A stretch of 64,000 nucleotides of DNA from Marinitoga lauensis (GCF_004135675.1 NZ_QHLX01000001.1:372001-436000); one strand, 5' to 3'; shown: positions 10,372 to 19,252, numbered from the stretch's first letter. A program made the numbers and translations. Notes: generated from the letters alone by a model not told the origin.

Positions 10372-11313
10372 ATGAAAAAGTTAGCAGTTGTTGCTATAGG
10401 CGGAAATGCTATGAATAGACCTGGTGAAAAGCCTACAGCAGAAAACATGTTTAAAAACATTAAGGTTACAGCATCATATCTTGCAGATATGATAGAAATG
10501 GATTATGACATTATTATCACACATGGAAATGGACCACAAGTTGGAAATCTATTATTACAGCAGGATATAGCTAAAGATACAATCCCACCATTTCCAATGG
10601 ATGTTTTGGGAGCTATGACGCAGGGATATTTGGGATATATGATTGTTCAAGAATTAAAGAATGTATTGAAAGAAAGAAAGATTGAAAGGGATGTTGCTGC
10701 AGTAGTTACACAAATAGTTGTTGATAAAAATGATCCTGGATTTCAAAATCCAACAAAACCGGTAGGTCCTTTTTATAGCGAAGAAGAAGCAAAGAAAATG
10801 ATGGAAGAAAAAGGTTGGATTTTTAAAGAAGATGCTGGTAGAGGTTGGAGAAGAGTTGTACCTTCACCAATACCTTTAGATGCAATAGAAAAAAATACAA
10901 TAAAGGATTTAATTGAAAAAGATGTTATTGTTGTTGCAGGAGGTGGCGGTGGAATACCTGTTATTATAGAAGAAAATGGTGAAATAAAAGGTGTTGAAGC
11001 CGTTATCGATAAAGATAGAGCTTCCGCATTATTAGCAAAAATTTTAAATGCTGATGAATTTATTATTTTAACTGCAGTTGAAAAAGTTTATTTGAATTTC
11101 AACAAACCTGATCAAAAGGCTTTAGATACTATTACTATTACAGAAGCAGAAAAATATATTGAAGAGGGACATTTTGCAAAAGGTAGTATGTTACCCAAAA
11201 TAGAGTCTTGTATTTCATTTGTAAAAGATTCAGGAAAACCAGCTTTAATTACTGATATGGAAAAGTTAAAAGATGCTTTAGAAGGTAAAACTGGAACAAA
11301 AATCATACCATAA
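10372..11313 (+). CDS. arcC: Carbamate kinase
   Basis: Transfers phosphate from carbamoyl phosphate to ADP, yielding ATP, ammonia and carbon dioxide. The 313-aa product has the family motifs AIGGNAMNRPGEKP near residue 8, HGNGPQVGNLLLQ near 51, VVAGGGGGIPV near 190 and DKDRASALLAK near 215. It follows argF by 20 bases with an AGGGGGAAAAG ribosome site and ends before a terminator. The two genes form a transcription unit. Confidence 0.93.
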   Translation: MKKLAVVAIGGNAMNRPGEKPTAENMFKNIKVTASYLADMIEMDYDIIITHGNGPQVGNLLLQQDIAKDTIPPFPMDVLGAMTQGYLGYMIVQELKNVLKERKIERDVAAVVTQIVVDKNDPGFQNPTKPVGPFYSEEEAKKMMEEKGWIFKEDAGRGWRRVVPSPIPLDAIEKNTIKDLIEKDVIVVAGGGGGIPVIIEENGEIKGVEAVIDKDRASALLAKILNADEFIILTAVEKVYLNFNKPDQKALDTITITEAEKYIEEGHFAKGSMLPKIESCISFVKDSGKPALITDMEKLKDALEGKTGTKIIP

Positions 11314-11334
11314 TAAAATTTAAAACAAACCATT

Positions 11335-11379
11335 GTCTGGATTGTGAATCTCTCCCTCTCCCCACAATCCAGACCTTTT
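11335..11379 (+). terminator. Terminator of argF-arcC
   Basis: 12-bp perfect stem GTCTGGATTGTG/CACAATCCAGAC with a 16-base pyrimidine-rich loop, followed by CTTTTT. Confidence 0.85.
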
Positions 11380-11396
11380 TATTTGGAGGTGAAATT

Positions 11397-12017
11397 ATTT
11401 ATATTTTTTTAGATTATGATGGCACATTAATTAAAAATCCTGAAGAGGAATTTCAAAATTATTATTTCAAATCTTTTTTGGAATATTCAAAAATAAGCGA
11501 TAAAAACGTCATTAATATTATCCTGGAATCAACTGTAGAATTAATAAAGAAAAATGATGATAAAGAAAATAATTTAGACTACTATTTATACTTAATGTCT
11601 AAAAAAAGTGGAAAAGATGGAAAATATTGGTATAATTTATTTTTTGATTTTTATGAAAATGAATTTCCAAAACTAAAAAAGATTATAAAACCACATGATG
11701 AATTACTATCTCATGTTAAAAAAACTTCTCATAAATTGATATTTGCTTCAAACCCTGTTTTTCCCAAAATAGCAGTTGAAAAAAGACTTTCTTTTATTAA
11801 TATGGATTTTGACGATTTTGAATATGTATCTTATATGGAAAATTCACATTTTTGTAAACCTAATCCAAAATTCTTCAATGAGATACTTAAAAAATTAAAC
11901 ATCGATCCAAAAGATTGTATTATGATTGGTGATAGCGATTTCGACAGAGCAAGTTTAAAAGCTGGAATAGAATTTATTCATATTAATGAAGACTTAAAAT
12001 GGAAAAATATATTATAA
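11397..12017 (+). CDS. HAD-superfamily hydrolase with uncertain, non-ATG start
   Basis: A probable phosphatase of about 206 aa with all four HAD motifs: DYDGTL at the N-terminus, ASNPVF (motif II), KPNPKFF (motif III lysine) and MIGDSDFDRAS (motif IV). The aspartate motif at 11412 lies upstream of the first in-frame ATG (11478), so the start must be earlier. The only well-spaced candidate behind GGAGGTG (11385-11391) is ATT at 11397. Either this gene uses a rare ATT start, or a base is wrong. It lies 80 bases after arcC, separated by a terminator. The substrate is unknown. Confidence 0.7.
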   Translation: MYIFLDYDGTLIKNPEEEFQNYYFKSFLEYSKISDKNVINIILESTVELIKKNDDKENNLDYYLYLMSKKSGKDGKYWYNLFFDFYENEFPKLKKIIKPHDELLSHVKKTSHKLIFASNPVFPKIAVEKRLSFINMDFDDFEYVSYMENSHFCKPNPKFFNEILKKLNIDPKDCIMIGDSDFDRASLKAGIEFIHINEDLKWKNIL

Positions 12018-12021
12018 TAAA

Positions 12022-12053
12022 CAAAAAGAGCAGTCAATCGACTGCTCTTTTTG
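12022..12053. terminator. Bidirectional terminator between HAD gene and tRNA operon copy 1
   Basis: 13-bp stem CAAAAAGAGCAGT/ACTGCTCTTTTTG with a six-base loop. It serves the plus-strand HAD gene and the minus-strand tRNA operon. Confidence 0.85.
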
Positions 12054-12057
12054 TTTA

Positions 12058-12134
12058 TGGTGGCGGCGAAGAGACTCGAACTCTTGACACTGCGGGTATG
12101 AACCGCATGCTCTAGCCATCTGAGCTACGCCGCC
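12058..12134 (-). tRNA. tRNA-Met(CAT), elongator, copy 1
   Basis: A 77-base cloverleaf with encoded CCA, acceptor GGCGGCG/CGCCGCC, anticodon loop TTCATAC and T loop TTCGAGT. The acceptor is fully paired and the anticodon stem lacks the three G-C pairs of an initiator, so this is the elongator. A tRNA-Ile2 with modified CAT cannot be fully excluded. Confidence 0.9.
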
Positions 12135-12144
12135 ATAAAAAAAA

Positions 12145-12221
<77 letters not shown>

Positions 12222-12244
12222 CCGCGTAGTAGAGAAAATAAAAA

Positions 12245-12333
12245 TGGTGCCGAGGGTGGGACTTGAACCCACACGAGTGTCTCCACCCAACGGATTTTAA
12301 GTCCGCAGCGTCTGCCAATTCCGCCACCTCGGC
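12245..12333 (-). tRNA. tRNA-Leu(TAA), copy 1
   Basis: 89 bases with a long variable arm and encoded CCA, acceptor GCCGAGG/CCTCGGC, and anticodon loop CTTAAAA giving TAA. It is first in the operon, next to the promoter. Confidence 0.93.
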
Positions 12334-12362
12334 AACCTTCTTCGGTTATTTCAACCGTGATT

Positions 12363-12391
12363 ATTTTATCATTTTTTATCCCTTTTGTCAA
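12363..12391 (-). promoter_or_regulatory. Promoter of tRNA operon copy 1
   Basis: On the minus strand, TTGACA (12391-12386), a 17-base spacer and TAAAAT (12368-12363). A consensus -35 with ideal spacing fits a strong stable-RNA promoter. It is identical in copy 2. Confidence 0.85.
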
Positions 12392-12480
12392 TACCTTTTA
12401 GTTACAAGTTTTTTAGGAATTTATTGGTATTTTCTAAATATTATAAATAATCTTTCAAAATAAAATTTTATTTCTTTATC

Positions 12481-12509
12481 TTGCTTTTATGTTTTAAAAA
12501 TAGTATAAT
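12481..12509 (+). promoter_or_regulatory. Promoter of the diguanylate cyclase gene
   Basis: TTGCTT at 12481-12486 and TATAAT at 12504-12509 with a 17-base spacer, followed by GGGGG at 12532-12536 as ribosome site. Confidence 0.6.
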
Positions 12510-12541
12510 ATCGTTGGTTATTTTTATTTTGGGGGAATTTT

Positions 12542-14054
12542 ATGAAAAAGTATCTTCTTTCTCTGATAGGCTTAGCATTATTTTTATTAATATATTTTAT
12601 TAGTTTTTATTCGAATAATATAGAAGGTTTTAAATTGAATACCTGGTATGATGAAAAAGGAAATATACTGCAAGTTCCTATAATAAAAGAATTAAAAGGC
12701 AAAGACATAATTTTGAAAACTACTTTTCAAAAGGTAACTATGATTATATAATATTCCCAGAAATTTCTGGAAATTACGCAGAAATATATTTAAACGGAAA
12801 AAAATAGGTATTTTAGGATTTAACAAAAATAATCTTTTTAATCTTTACCTTAAACCTTTTTTAATTCCTCTAAATGATTTAAAAGAAAAAAATGAATTAA
12901 AAATTTTAATTTATGATCTTTATAAAGGTGGAATAAAATAACTCCTGTATTAATTGATAAAAGCAAACTATACAAATTCAGAATATTGCATTTTGTTAAT
13001 TATGAAATAATTTCTGCTATTGGTGGAATAATTTTCTTTTAATCATTTTAATTATAAGTTATATTTTTTATTTAGAAAAGGCTGAAAAAAGACATTTTTT
13101 CAATTATCTCATATCATTATCTTTTCTTCTTATAGGAACACGCGATTTTTATTATTTTCTTTAGGAGATGAGCTTTCTTATCTAATTATAAAGAAAATAT
13201 TTTATATTTCAACGCTATTGAGTTTTATTACTTTTTTAAATAATATAGATTTTAAATCTAATAAAAGCAAATATATAAATATGTTTATCAAATCATTGGC
13301 ATTTATTCCTATTATATTTTATCTAATTTCTAAAGATTATTATCAGTTAATGAATTATTATAACCTGTTCTCATGGATTCCGGCATTTTTATTGATATAC
13401 ATCATTTTTATTTATAACAAAAACAATAAATATACTATACTCTTTTCTTTTTTGGTCTTAACTATAATTAACGATTTAATTTTAGCCAATCATCCAATAA
13501 AAAATACTAAATTTTTATTATCATATGGTATATTTTCATATACTGTTTTTGTAGGACTATCTTTAATAGATGAAATTAGAAATGCACATATAAAAATTAA
13601 AGAAATCTCTCAAAAAGTATTTATAGATCCTTTAACAGGTGTCTATAATAGATATATATTAACAAATATAGAATTAAATGAAAATGATGTTATTGTTTTC
13701 TTCGATTTAAATGATTTAAAAAAAATAAACAATAAACACGGACATAAAACAGGTGATGAAGCTTTAATATTCCTTGCTAATACACTAAAAGGATTTTTAA
13801 GAAAAGATGATTATATCATAAGACTTGGCGGAGATGAATTTGTTGTTATTATGAGAAATTGTAATATTTCTAAATCAAAAGAAAAATTTGAAATTATTCA
13901 GAAACATTTAAAAGAATTTAGAATATCTTTATCTATTTCTTATGGTATAGTTCAATATAAAGATTCTATAGAAAAATCATTAAAAAGAGCCGATAAATAT
14001 ATGTATAGAATGAAATCATCAATGAAGAAATCAAAAAGTTATAAATATAAATAA
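12542..14054 (+). CDS. Membrane diguanylate cyclase (7TMR-DISM-like sensor plus GGDEF), multiply frameshifted
   Basis: Predicted c-di-GMP synthase. After an N-terminal hydrophobic signal segment comes an extracellular beta-rich domain of about 150 residues, then about seven transmembrane helices, and a C-terminal GGDEF domain. Its motifs are intact: DPLTGVYNR, FFDLNDLKKIN, and LGGDEFVV, with an RKDD sequence at the inhibitory-site position, suggesting product feedback. Five frame changes lie near 12735, 12805, 12940, 13040 and 13165, each repaired by one A or T in a short run; the repaired protein is about 505 aa. The GGDEF half, from 13218, is uninterrupted. The 7TMR-DISM assignment rests on architecture. 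The gene sits alone between the two tRNA-operon copies. Confidence 0.75.
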
Positions 14055-14079
14055 AAATGGCTCCTTTTGGAGCCATTTT
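14054..14079. terminator. Bidirectional terminator between diguanylate cyclase and tRNA operon copy 2
   Basis: Perfect 11-bp stem AAAATGGCTCC/GGAGCCATTTT with a TTTT loop. Its sequence differs from the terminator of copy 1, so the repeat does not include the terminator. Confidence 0.88.
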
Positions 14080-14084
14080 CGATA

Positions 14085-14161
14085 TGGTGGCGGCGAAGAG
14101 ACTCGAACTCTTGACACTGCGGGTATGAACCGCATGCTCTAGCCATCTGAGCTACGCCGCC
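14085..14161 (-). tRNA. tRNA-Met(CAT), elongator, copy 2
   Basis: Identical to the copy at 12058-12134. Confidence 0.9.
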
Positions 14162-14171
14162 ATAAAAAAAA

Positions 14172-14247
<76 letters not shown>

Positions 14248-14270
14248 CCGCGTAGTAGAGAAAATAAAAA

Positions 14271-14359
14271 TGGTGCCGAGGGTGGGACTTGAACCCACAC
14301 GAGTGTCTCCACCCAACGGATTTTAAGTCCGCAGCGTCTGCCAATTCCGCCACCTCGGC
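14271..14359 (-). tRNA. tRNA-Leu(TAA), copy 2
   Basis: Identical to the copy at 12245-12333. Confidence 0.93.
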
Positions 14360-14388
14360 AACCTTCTTCGGTTATTTCAACCGTGATT

Positions 14389-14417
14389 ATTTTATCATTT
14401 TTTATCCCTTTTGTCAA
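14389..14417 (-). promoter_or_regulatory. Promoter of tRNA operon copy 2
   Basis: Minus-strand TTGACA (14417-14412), 17-base spacer, TAAAAT (14394-14389). It lies immediately after the stop codon of the ABC ATPase gene. Confidence 0.85.
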
Positions 14418-14427
14418 TACCTTTTAG

Positions 14428-15183
14428 TTACAAATTTCTAAATTTATCCCCTTCAAAGTTAATAATAAATTCTTTTGGTGTTGAATCAAAGATGATTCTT
14501 CCTTCTTTTAATACAATAATTCTGTTACATATATCAAGATATCTAAATAGATTTCTTGTGGCAAATATTAATACTCTGTTTTGATTTATATCACTTATAA
14601 CATCTTTTATCTTTTTTAATAATACATCATCAATGTGATCTAAAATAGAATCAAACATAAAGATATTAGGATTTCTTGCTAAAGATATGAAAATCAACAA
14701 TGATAATTTATCTGCACTTGACCAATTAGATAAATCATTATAATATTTTAAGCTTTTCAAATCAACAAATTTATTCATTAAGTCTAACTTCTTTAACAAC
14801 GATATATGCTCATAAGATAACGAATGAGGACTGACACCTAAAGACACTTTCAGCAATTCCTTTAACGATATATAGTTTAAATTTTGCAAATATTGTGGTT
14901 CTGTATAAGTAATATTGCTTCGTAAATATTTTTTTTCCTGTTCTCTAACATCTTTTCCTCTATATTTTATATCTCCTTTTCCATATACATTACTGAACAA
15001 TTCTTCATTTAAATGCACAAATGCCCTTAAAAGGGCTGATTTACCGGAATTTCTTTCGCCATATATCAAAACCGATTCATTATTATATAATTTTAAATTA
15101 ATGGATTTCAACACTTCTTTATTATTCATATATAATGAAAAATCTTTTATCTCGATTATTGGTTTATCTTCTTCATAAATCAT
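14428..15183 (-). CDS. ABC transporter ATP-binding protein with degenerate catalytic motifs
   Basis: A 251-aa nucleotide-binding domain. Walker A is good (YGERNSGKSALL). The signature is LSNWSSADK rather than LSGGQ. The Walker B aspartate is followed by Ser rather than the catalytic Glu (FMFDSILDHID). ATP binding is likely but hydrolysis may be weak. The overall layout resembles PstB-type or short importer ATPases. I chose the ATG at 15183 behind GGGTGA; a GTG at 15192 lacks a site. It is preceded by a 57-aa ORF whose stop lies within this ribosome site. No permease is adjacent. Confidence 0.7.
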   Translation of the reverse strand: MIYEEDKPIIEIKDFSLYMNNKEVLKSINLKLYNNESVLIYGERNSGKSALLRAFVHLNEELFSNVYGKGDIKYRGKDVREQEKKYLRSNITYTEPQYLQNLNYISLKELLKVSLGVSPHSLSYEHISLLKKLDLMNKFVDLKSLKYYNDLSNWSSADKLSLLIFISLARNPNIFMFDSILDHIDDVLLKKIKDVISDINQNRVLIFATRNLFRYLDICNRIIVLKEGRIIFDSTPKEFIINFEGDKFRNL

Positions 15184-15188
15184 ATACT

Positions 15189-15362
15189 TCACCCATTATT
15201 TTTTAACTCTTCTTTTTTACTTTTAGCATTCACGTTTTGAATGGAATTGAAGAATCGTTTTTTAGTAAAATCCTTTAATTCTTCCTCATTCTCAATTTTT
15301 TTTATTTCCTTTAAAAAATCATACTGAGATAATGTATTTATTTTAGCATTTTTATATTCCAT
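15189..15362 (-). CDS. Small protein upstream of the ABC ATPase
   Basis: A 57-aa, highly charged, lysine- and glutamate-rich ORF with no hydrophobic segment (starts MEYKNAKINTLSQYDFLKE). It has an excellent ribosome site (AAGGAGGTG, seven bases before ATG), and its TGA stop overlaps the ribosome site of the following ATPase, so the two are translationally coupled. The family is not recognised. It may be a partner or regulator of the ATPase, but that is only inference from coupling. Confidence 0.65.
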   Translation of the reverse strand: MEYKNAKINTLSQYDFLKEIKKIENEEELKDFTKKRFFNSIQNVNAKSKKEELKNNG

Positions 15363-15583
15363 CAAAACACCTCCTTAATAAATAATAATACAAAAATATA
15401 TACATGATTTTGAAAAAATATTTATTTTACCAACACACTTTGTAAATTTTTTATAATTTTCTCTCTTATTAAAATTTTTCACAGGAGAATTTTGAATATG
15501 ATTTCGTCTATGTGAATAAAAAATAAATATTATATCAGATTTTTCATTTTTATCATTCTCTTATTAATACCCTAAAAAAGTAG

Positions 15584-15611
15584 TTGACAAAAATAAAAGT
15601 TATTGTATAAT
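15584..15611 (+). promoter_or_regulatory. Promoter of tRNA-Leu(GAG)
   Basis: TTGACA at 15584-15589 and TATAAT at 15606-15611, spacer 16, with the tRNA starting 11 bases later. The 200 bases between the small ORF start and this promoter are AT-rich and show no other feature to me. Confidence 0.88.
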
Positions 15612-15622
15612 ATGTAAGGCTT

Positions 15623-15710
15623 GCCGAGGTGGTGGAATCGGCAGACACGCATGGTTGAGGGCCATGTGGGAGTTTATCCCGTGCGGGTTCAAGTCCCGCC
15701 CTCGGCACCA
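15623..15710 (+). tRNA. tRNA-Leu(GAG)
   Basis: 88 bases with long variable arm and encoded CCA, acceptor GCCGAGG/CCTCGGC, anticodon loop TTGAGGG giving GAG, and T arm GCGGG TTCAAGT CCCGC. Confidence 0.94.
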
Positions 15711-15711
15711 T

Positions 15712-15742
15712 AAAAAAAGGAACCATTACGGTTCCTTTTTTT
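15712..15742. terminator. Bidirectional terminator after tRNA-Leu(GAG)
   Basis: 13-bp stem AAAAAAAGGAACC/GGTTCCTTTTTTT with an ATTAC loop. It also serves the convergent flippase-like gene. Confidence 0.88.
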
Positions 15743-15753
15743 GTTATATAAAT

Positions 15754-16737
15754 TTATGATTTTTTGTATTTATGATTGAGTAACACTACTATCCCACCTA
15801 TTAACAATACATAATAATAAGTGGTCAATCTCCATAATACGATTGTTGAGCTTACTCTTTCAGGAGTTAAAATATCTGAAAATAGCAAATAAAAAATACT
15901 TTCTGCTCCTCCTGAAGTACCTGGCGTTGGAATAATAGATGAAGTCACCTGAGTAATTAGCGATTTAAATACTATCTTCAACGTTAAATCTTTACCAAAA
16001 CCCTTTAGAATTACTGGTAGCACTAAAAATGAGCACGAAAATTGAATCACACTTAAAATAAATATTAAAACAATTTTTAATACTTTTCTGGATTCCATTT
16101 TAAATACATCAATAAATGTTTTTACTTTAAAAATTATTTCATCTATATGTTTTTCGGGATTTTTTAATAATCCCACTTTTTTCAGAAATTTTACAAAAAA
16201 CAATGTTGTATTTATAGCAGCTTTTTGATTAATAACATAAAATAATATTAAAAAAATAGCCAATGAATTTAGCAATATTCCTAATGTTATCCCCAAAGTT
16301 ACACCATATGAAAAATGATAAATAGAATATATTACTGCTATCAAACCCAAAAATGCCATATTTATTTGAAAGATAAACGTTTTAAAAAGTATCATTGCTG
16401 TAGCCTGTCCTGGATCAATCCCATATTTAGAAATATACAAAATTTGAAATGGTTGCCCTCCAGTATAAAATGGAGTCAAATAACTATAAAATTGTCCAAT
16501 AAGAGTAAATTTTAAAGAATGTTTAAATGACATTCTGTTTAATAAAAATTTTATTATTAAACTCTCAATAATCCATTTTATAGTTATTATAAATAAGCCT
16601 AAAAATAAAAACAAATAATTATATCCTAAAAAAGACTGGATACTACTTGTAAATCCTTTTATTCCTGAAATTAGAATAAAAACCGTAAGTGTTGCTACAA
16701 AAGCAAATAAAAAACCAAATATATACTTCTTTTTCAT
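15754..16737 (-). CDS. LPG-synthase-TM (UPF0104) family membrane protein
   Basis: A 327-aa polytopic protein with about eight hydrophobic helices. The pattern of small helices and the TPGTSGGAES stretch near residue 275 are typical of the flippase-like membrane domain also found in MprF/AglD proteins. The soluble synthase domain is absent. The likely role is lipid or lipid-linked substrate handling in the inner membrane; the substrate cannot be told. It is last in the surE-def-fmt operon, starting one base after the preceding stop. Confidence 0.7.
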   Translation of the reverse strand: MKKKYIFGFLFAFVATLTVFILISGIKGFTSSIQSFLGYNYLFLFLGLFIITIKWIIESLIIKFLLNRMSFKHSLKFTLIGQFYSYLTPFYTGGQPFQILYISKYGIDPGQATAMILFKTFIFQINMAFLGLIAVIYSIYHFSYGVTLGITLGILLNSLAIFLILFYVINQKAAINTTLFFVKFLKKVGLLKNPEKHIDEIIFKVKTFIDVFKMESRKVLKIVLIFILSVIQFSCSFLVLPVILKGFGKDLTLKIVFKSLITQVTSSIIPTPGTSGGAESIFYLLFSDILTPERVSSTIVLWRLTTYYYVLLIGGIVVLLNHKYKKS

Positions 16738-16738
16738 T

Positions 16739-16954
16739 TTAATATTTCAACTCAAAACCTTTTGTTTTTAATTTATTACTAATCTCTTCCCTTGAAACTT
16801 TCTCATCATCATAGGTTAATTCAACTGCACCAAATGCTCTTTCAATTTTAAATTTTATAATACCGTCAATTTCCTTTAAAACTTCTTCAATAACCTCAGC
16901 ATCTTTCTCTGTTTTATAACCTTTTATCATATACATGTTAAAAGTTTCTGCCAT
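16739..16954 (-). CDS. HMA-like small protein lacking the metal-binding cysteines
   Basis: A 71-aa protein whose beta-alpha-beta-beta-alpha-beta pattern and ending (EISNKLKTKGFELKY) match heavy-metal-associated domains. The metal-binding CxxC loop is replaced by YKTEKD, and there is no cysteine at all, so it probably does not bind copper. I chose the ATG at 16954 with GGGGTGA upstream, within the end of fmt. It is flanked by fmt and a membrane protein gene. Confidence 0.6.
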   Translation of the reverse strand: MAETFNMYMIKGYKTEKDAEVIEEVLKEIDGIIKFKIERAFGAVELTYDDEKVSREEISNKLKTKGFELKY

Positions 16955-16955
16955 A

Positions 16956-17899
16956 TCACTCACCCCTTTTTATGTTTTTTAATATATCTCCAATATTTAT
17001 TTTTCTTCCATTATATGCATCAAAAAAATTTATAGCTTTTTTTCCAGGAAATTGGATTTTTTTTACTTTAATAGTTCCATTTCCAGTTGCAATTACAGCA
17101 CCATTTTTATCAATATTTAATACTTTCCCCGGAAGTTCGGTTTGCATGCTATCTAAAGATGCATGGAACAATTTAATTATTTGTCCATTAAGTTCGGTTT
17201 TAGCACCAGGAATTGGGTCATACGCTCTAATTTTATTAAAAACCTTGTCATTAGTATCATACCAGTTAATATATGTATCTTCAACACTAATTTTAGCCGC
17301 ATAAGTTGCTTCATTATCATTTTGATAAATTAATCTTTCGGTGTATTTTTCAAAGTTACTTAAAAATTCTACCAAAGATTCGCTACCAATTTTTGCAAGT
17401 CTATTATATAAAGTCTCAAAGTTATCCTCTAAATAAATTGGCGTTTCTTTTATATAAGCAATTGGTCCTGCATCTAATTCTTCAACAATTTTAAAAATGG
17501 AAATACCTGTTTTGCTTTCTCCATTTTCAATAGCCCGCTGTATTGGAGCTGCACCCTATATTTTGGTAATAATGAAGCATGAACATTCCAACAACCGTAT
17601 TTGGGTAAATTTATTACTTTTTCCTTTAATATTTTACCATAAGCTACAGTGATTATTATATCAGGTTTTAAATTTTGTAATTCTTCAAAACCAGATTTTA
17701 AATTTACACTTCTTGGTTGAAAAACAGGAATATTATGTTCTTGAGCTATAATTTTTACAGGTGTAGGAAGAACCTTTTTACCTCTTCCTTTAGGTTTATC
17801 TGGTTGTGAAAATACACCAATTATATTGAATTTGTTATCTATTAATTTTTTTAAATGTATAGCAGCAAAATCTGGTGTCCCCATAAACACTATTCTCAT
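16956..17899 (-). CDS. fmt: Methionyl-tRNA formyltransferase, one frameshift
   Basis: Formylates the initiator Met-tRNA. The N-terminal part has [12 protein letters not shown] and the catalytic [12 protein letters not shown] region. The frame breaks near 17555, exactly after that motif: restoring GGG to GGGG gives the expected GAAPIQ continuation and a 314-aa product, the normal length. The C-terminal half (residues about 175-314) reads cleanly in the new frame. The start overlaps the def stop (ATGA), the typical def-fmt pairing. Confidence 0.92.
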
Positions 17900-18426
17900 T
17901 TTATTTCAACTTCCCCTAATTCTTTAGCTATTTTTTTTCCTTCTTTCATTAATTCTTTAATTTTCCCTTTTACCCTGGCTTTAGAAGCAGTGCTTACTTT
18001 ATCAATAAACAATATACCTTCAAGATGATCATATTCGTGTTGAAAAATTCTTGCGGTATATTCATGTAGTTCTTCTTCGATTATATCCCCATTTTCATTT
18101 GTATATTTTACTCTTACTCCTTCTGGCCTTTTTACATTTAAAAATATTCCCGGAATACTTAAACATCCTTCCTCAAAAGTAGTTTCTTCCCCTAAAAATT
18201 CTATTATCTCCGGGTTTATAACCTTCCTCAATTGTTTTCCATCATCCATTATAAAAAATCTTTTACTTATTCCAACTTGTGGAGCTGCCAATCCAACTCC
18301 ATCTTCTCTATACATCATATCAGTCATAATTTCTAATAATTCTAAAAAGTCTTCATCTATTTTTTCAATTTCAGTAGCTTTTTTTCGTAAAACGGGGTCT
18401 CCAATTAATCTAACCTTTAAATCCAT
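17896..18426 (-). CDS. def: Peptide deformylase
   Basis: Metal-dependent removal of the N-formyl group from new proteins. All three motifs are present: [15 protein letters not shown] and HEYDHLEG (metal-binding His residues and catalytic Glu). The length is 176 aa. The start at 18426 has AAGGAGGAT upstream and overlaps the end of surE by 17 bases; the stop overlaps the fmt start. Confidence 0.94.
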   Translation of the reverse strand: MDLKVRLIGDPVLRKKATEIEKIDEDFLELLEIMTDMMYREDGVGLAAPQVGISKRFFIMDDGKQLRKVINPEIIEFLGEETTFEEGCLSIPGIFLNVKRPEGVRVKYTNENGDIIEEELHEYTARIFQHEYDHLEGILFIDKVSTASKARVKGKIKELMKEGKKIAKELGEVEIK

Positions 18427-19186
18427 CTTTATCCTCCTTAAATTTTTTTAATTTTTTCATATATTCAAAATCTGTCAAAAATGACTTTATTGGTGTTATC
18501 GACACATAATTTTCTTTTAAAACAAAATAATCCGAATCTTCTTCATTATCATCCTCAATTATTTCACCTAACATCCAATAATATGTATTTCCATATGGAT
18601 CTTTTCTTGGTTCAAAATAGTCACGATATCTTCTTTTGCTTTGCCTTGTTATTTTAGAGCCTTTTAATTCAGAATAGTCAACGTTAGGAACATTTATATT
18701 CAAGGCACTAAATTCTGGCATATCAATAATCTCATTGTTTTCTAAGAAGTTAAGAATAAATTTTGCTGCTGTTTCATAATTTGGGTTTTGATAATTTGCT
18801 GAAGAAACCGCTATTGCTGGATAACCATTCAAAGAACCTTCTAGTGCACCTGAAACTGTTCCAGAATACAATAAATCAGTTCCAAGATTGGGACCTTTAT
18901 TTATACCGCTTATTACCATATCGAAATTTATATCTTTATATATAGCTTCTAACCCTAATTTTACACAGTCAGCAGGTGTTCCATTAACTGCATAACCTAA
19001 AAATTCATTATTCAAAAATATTTTTTTTGCCCACAGCGGATTTCTAATAGTAATAGCATGACCTGTAGCACTTCTTTCAATATCTGGTGCAACAACATAA
19101 ACATTATGTTTTTTTTCCAATTCTTTCTTTAATATAAAAATTCCTGGTGCCATAATCCCATCATCATTTGTAACAAGAATATTCAC
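18410..19186 (-). CDS. surE: 5'/3'-nucleotidase SurE
   Basis: Phosphatase acting on nucleoside monophosphates in stationary phase. The metal-binding N-terminus MNILVTNDDG, NGTPADCVKLG and GINKGPNLGTDLLYSGT are all family signatures. The 258-aa length is standard. It is the first gene of the operon surE-def-fmt-HMA-like-UPF0104, in which all junctions overlap or are separated by one base. Confidence 0.93.
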   Translation of the reverse strand: MNILVTNDDGIMAPGIFILKKELEKKHNVYVVAPDIERSATGHAITIRNPLWAKKIFLNNEFLGYAVNGTPADCVKLGLEAIYKDINFDMVISGINKGPNLGTDLLYSGTVSGALEGSLNGYPAIAVSSANYQNPNYETAAKFILNFLENNEIIDMPEFSALNINVPNVDYSELKGSKITRQSKRRYRDYFEPRKDPYGNTYYWMLGEIIEDDNEEDSDYFVLKENYVSITPIKSFLTDFEYMKKLKKFKEDKDGFKG

Positions 19187-19246
19187 AATATCACCCCAAG
19201 TTTACAATTTGTGAAAATTTTAATTGAATTTATCCTATTTTACTAT

Positions 19247-19252
19247 ATTATA
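19247..19252 (-). promoter_or_regulatory. -10 element of the surE operon
   Basis: Minus-strand TATAAT about 60 bases before the surE start. The sequence immediately upstream is an inverted repeat (19256-19297). Confidence 0.5.

Noticed and set aside
12542-14054. Calling the GGDEF, MFS and phosphatase genes pseudogenes
   Set aside because: Every break is fixable by one base, motifs are intact, and essential genes (dnaN, ispF, murA, fmt) have the same type of break.
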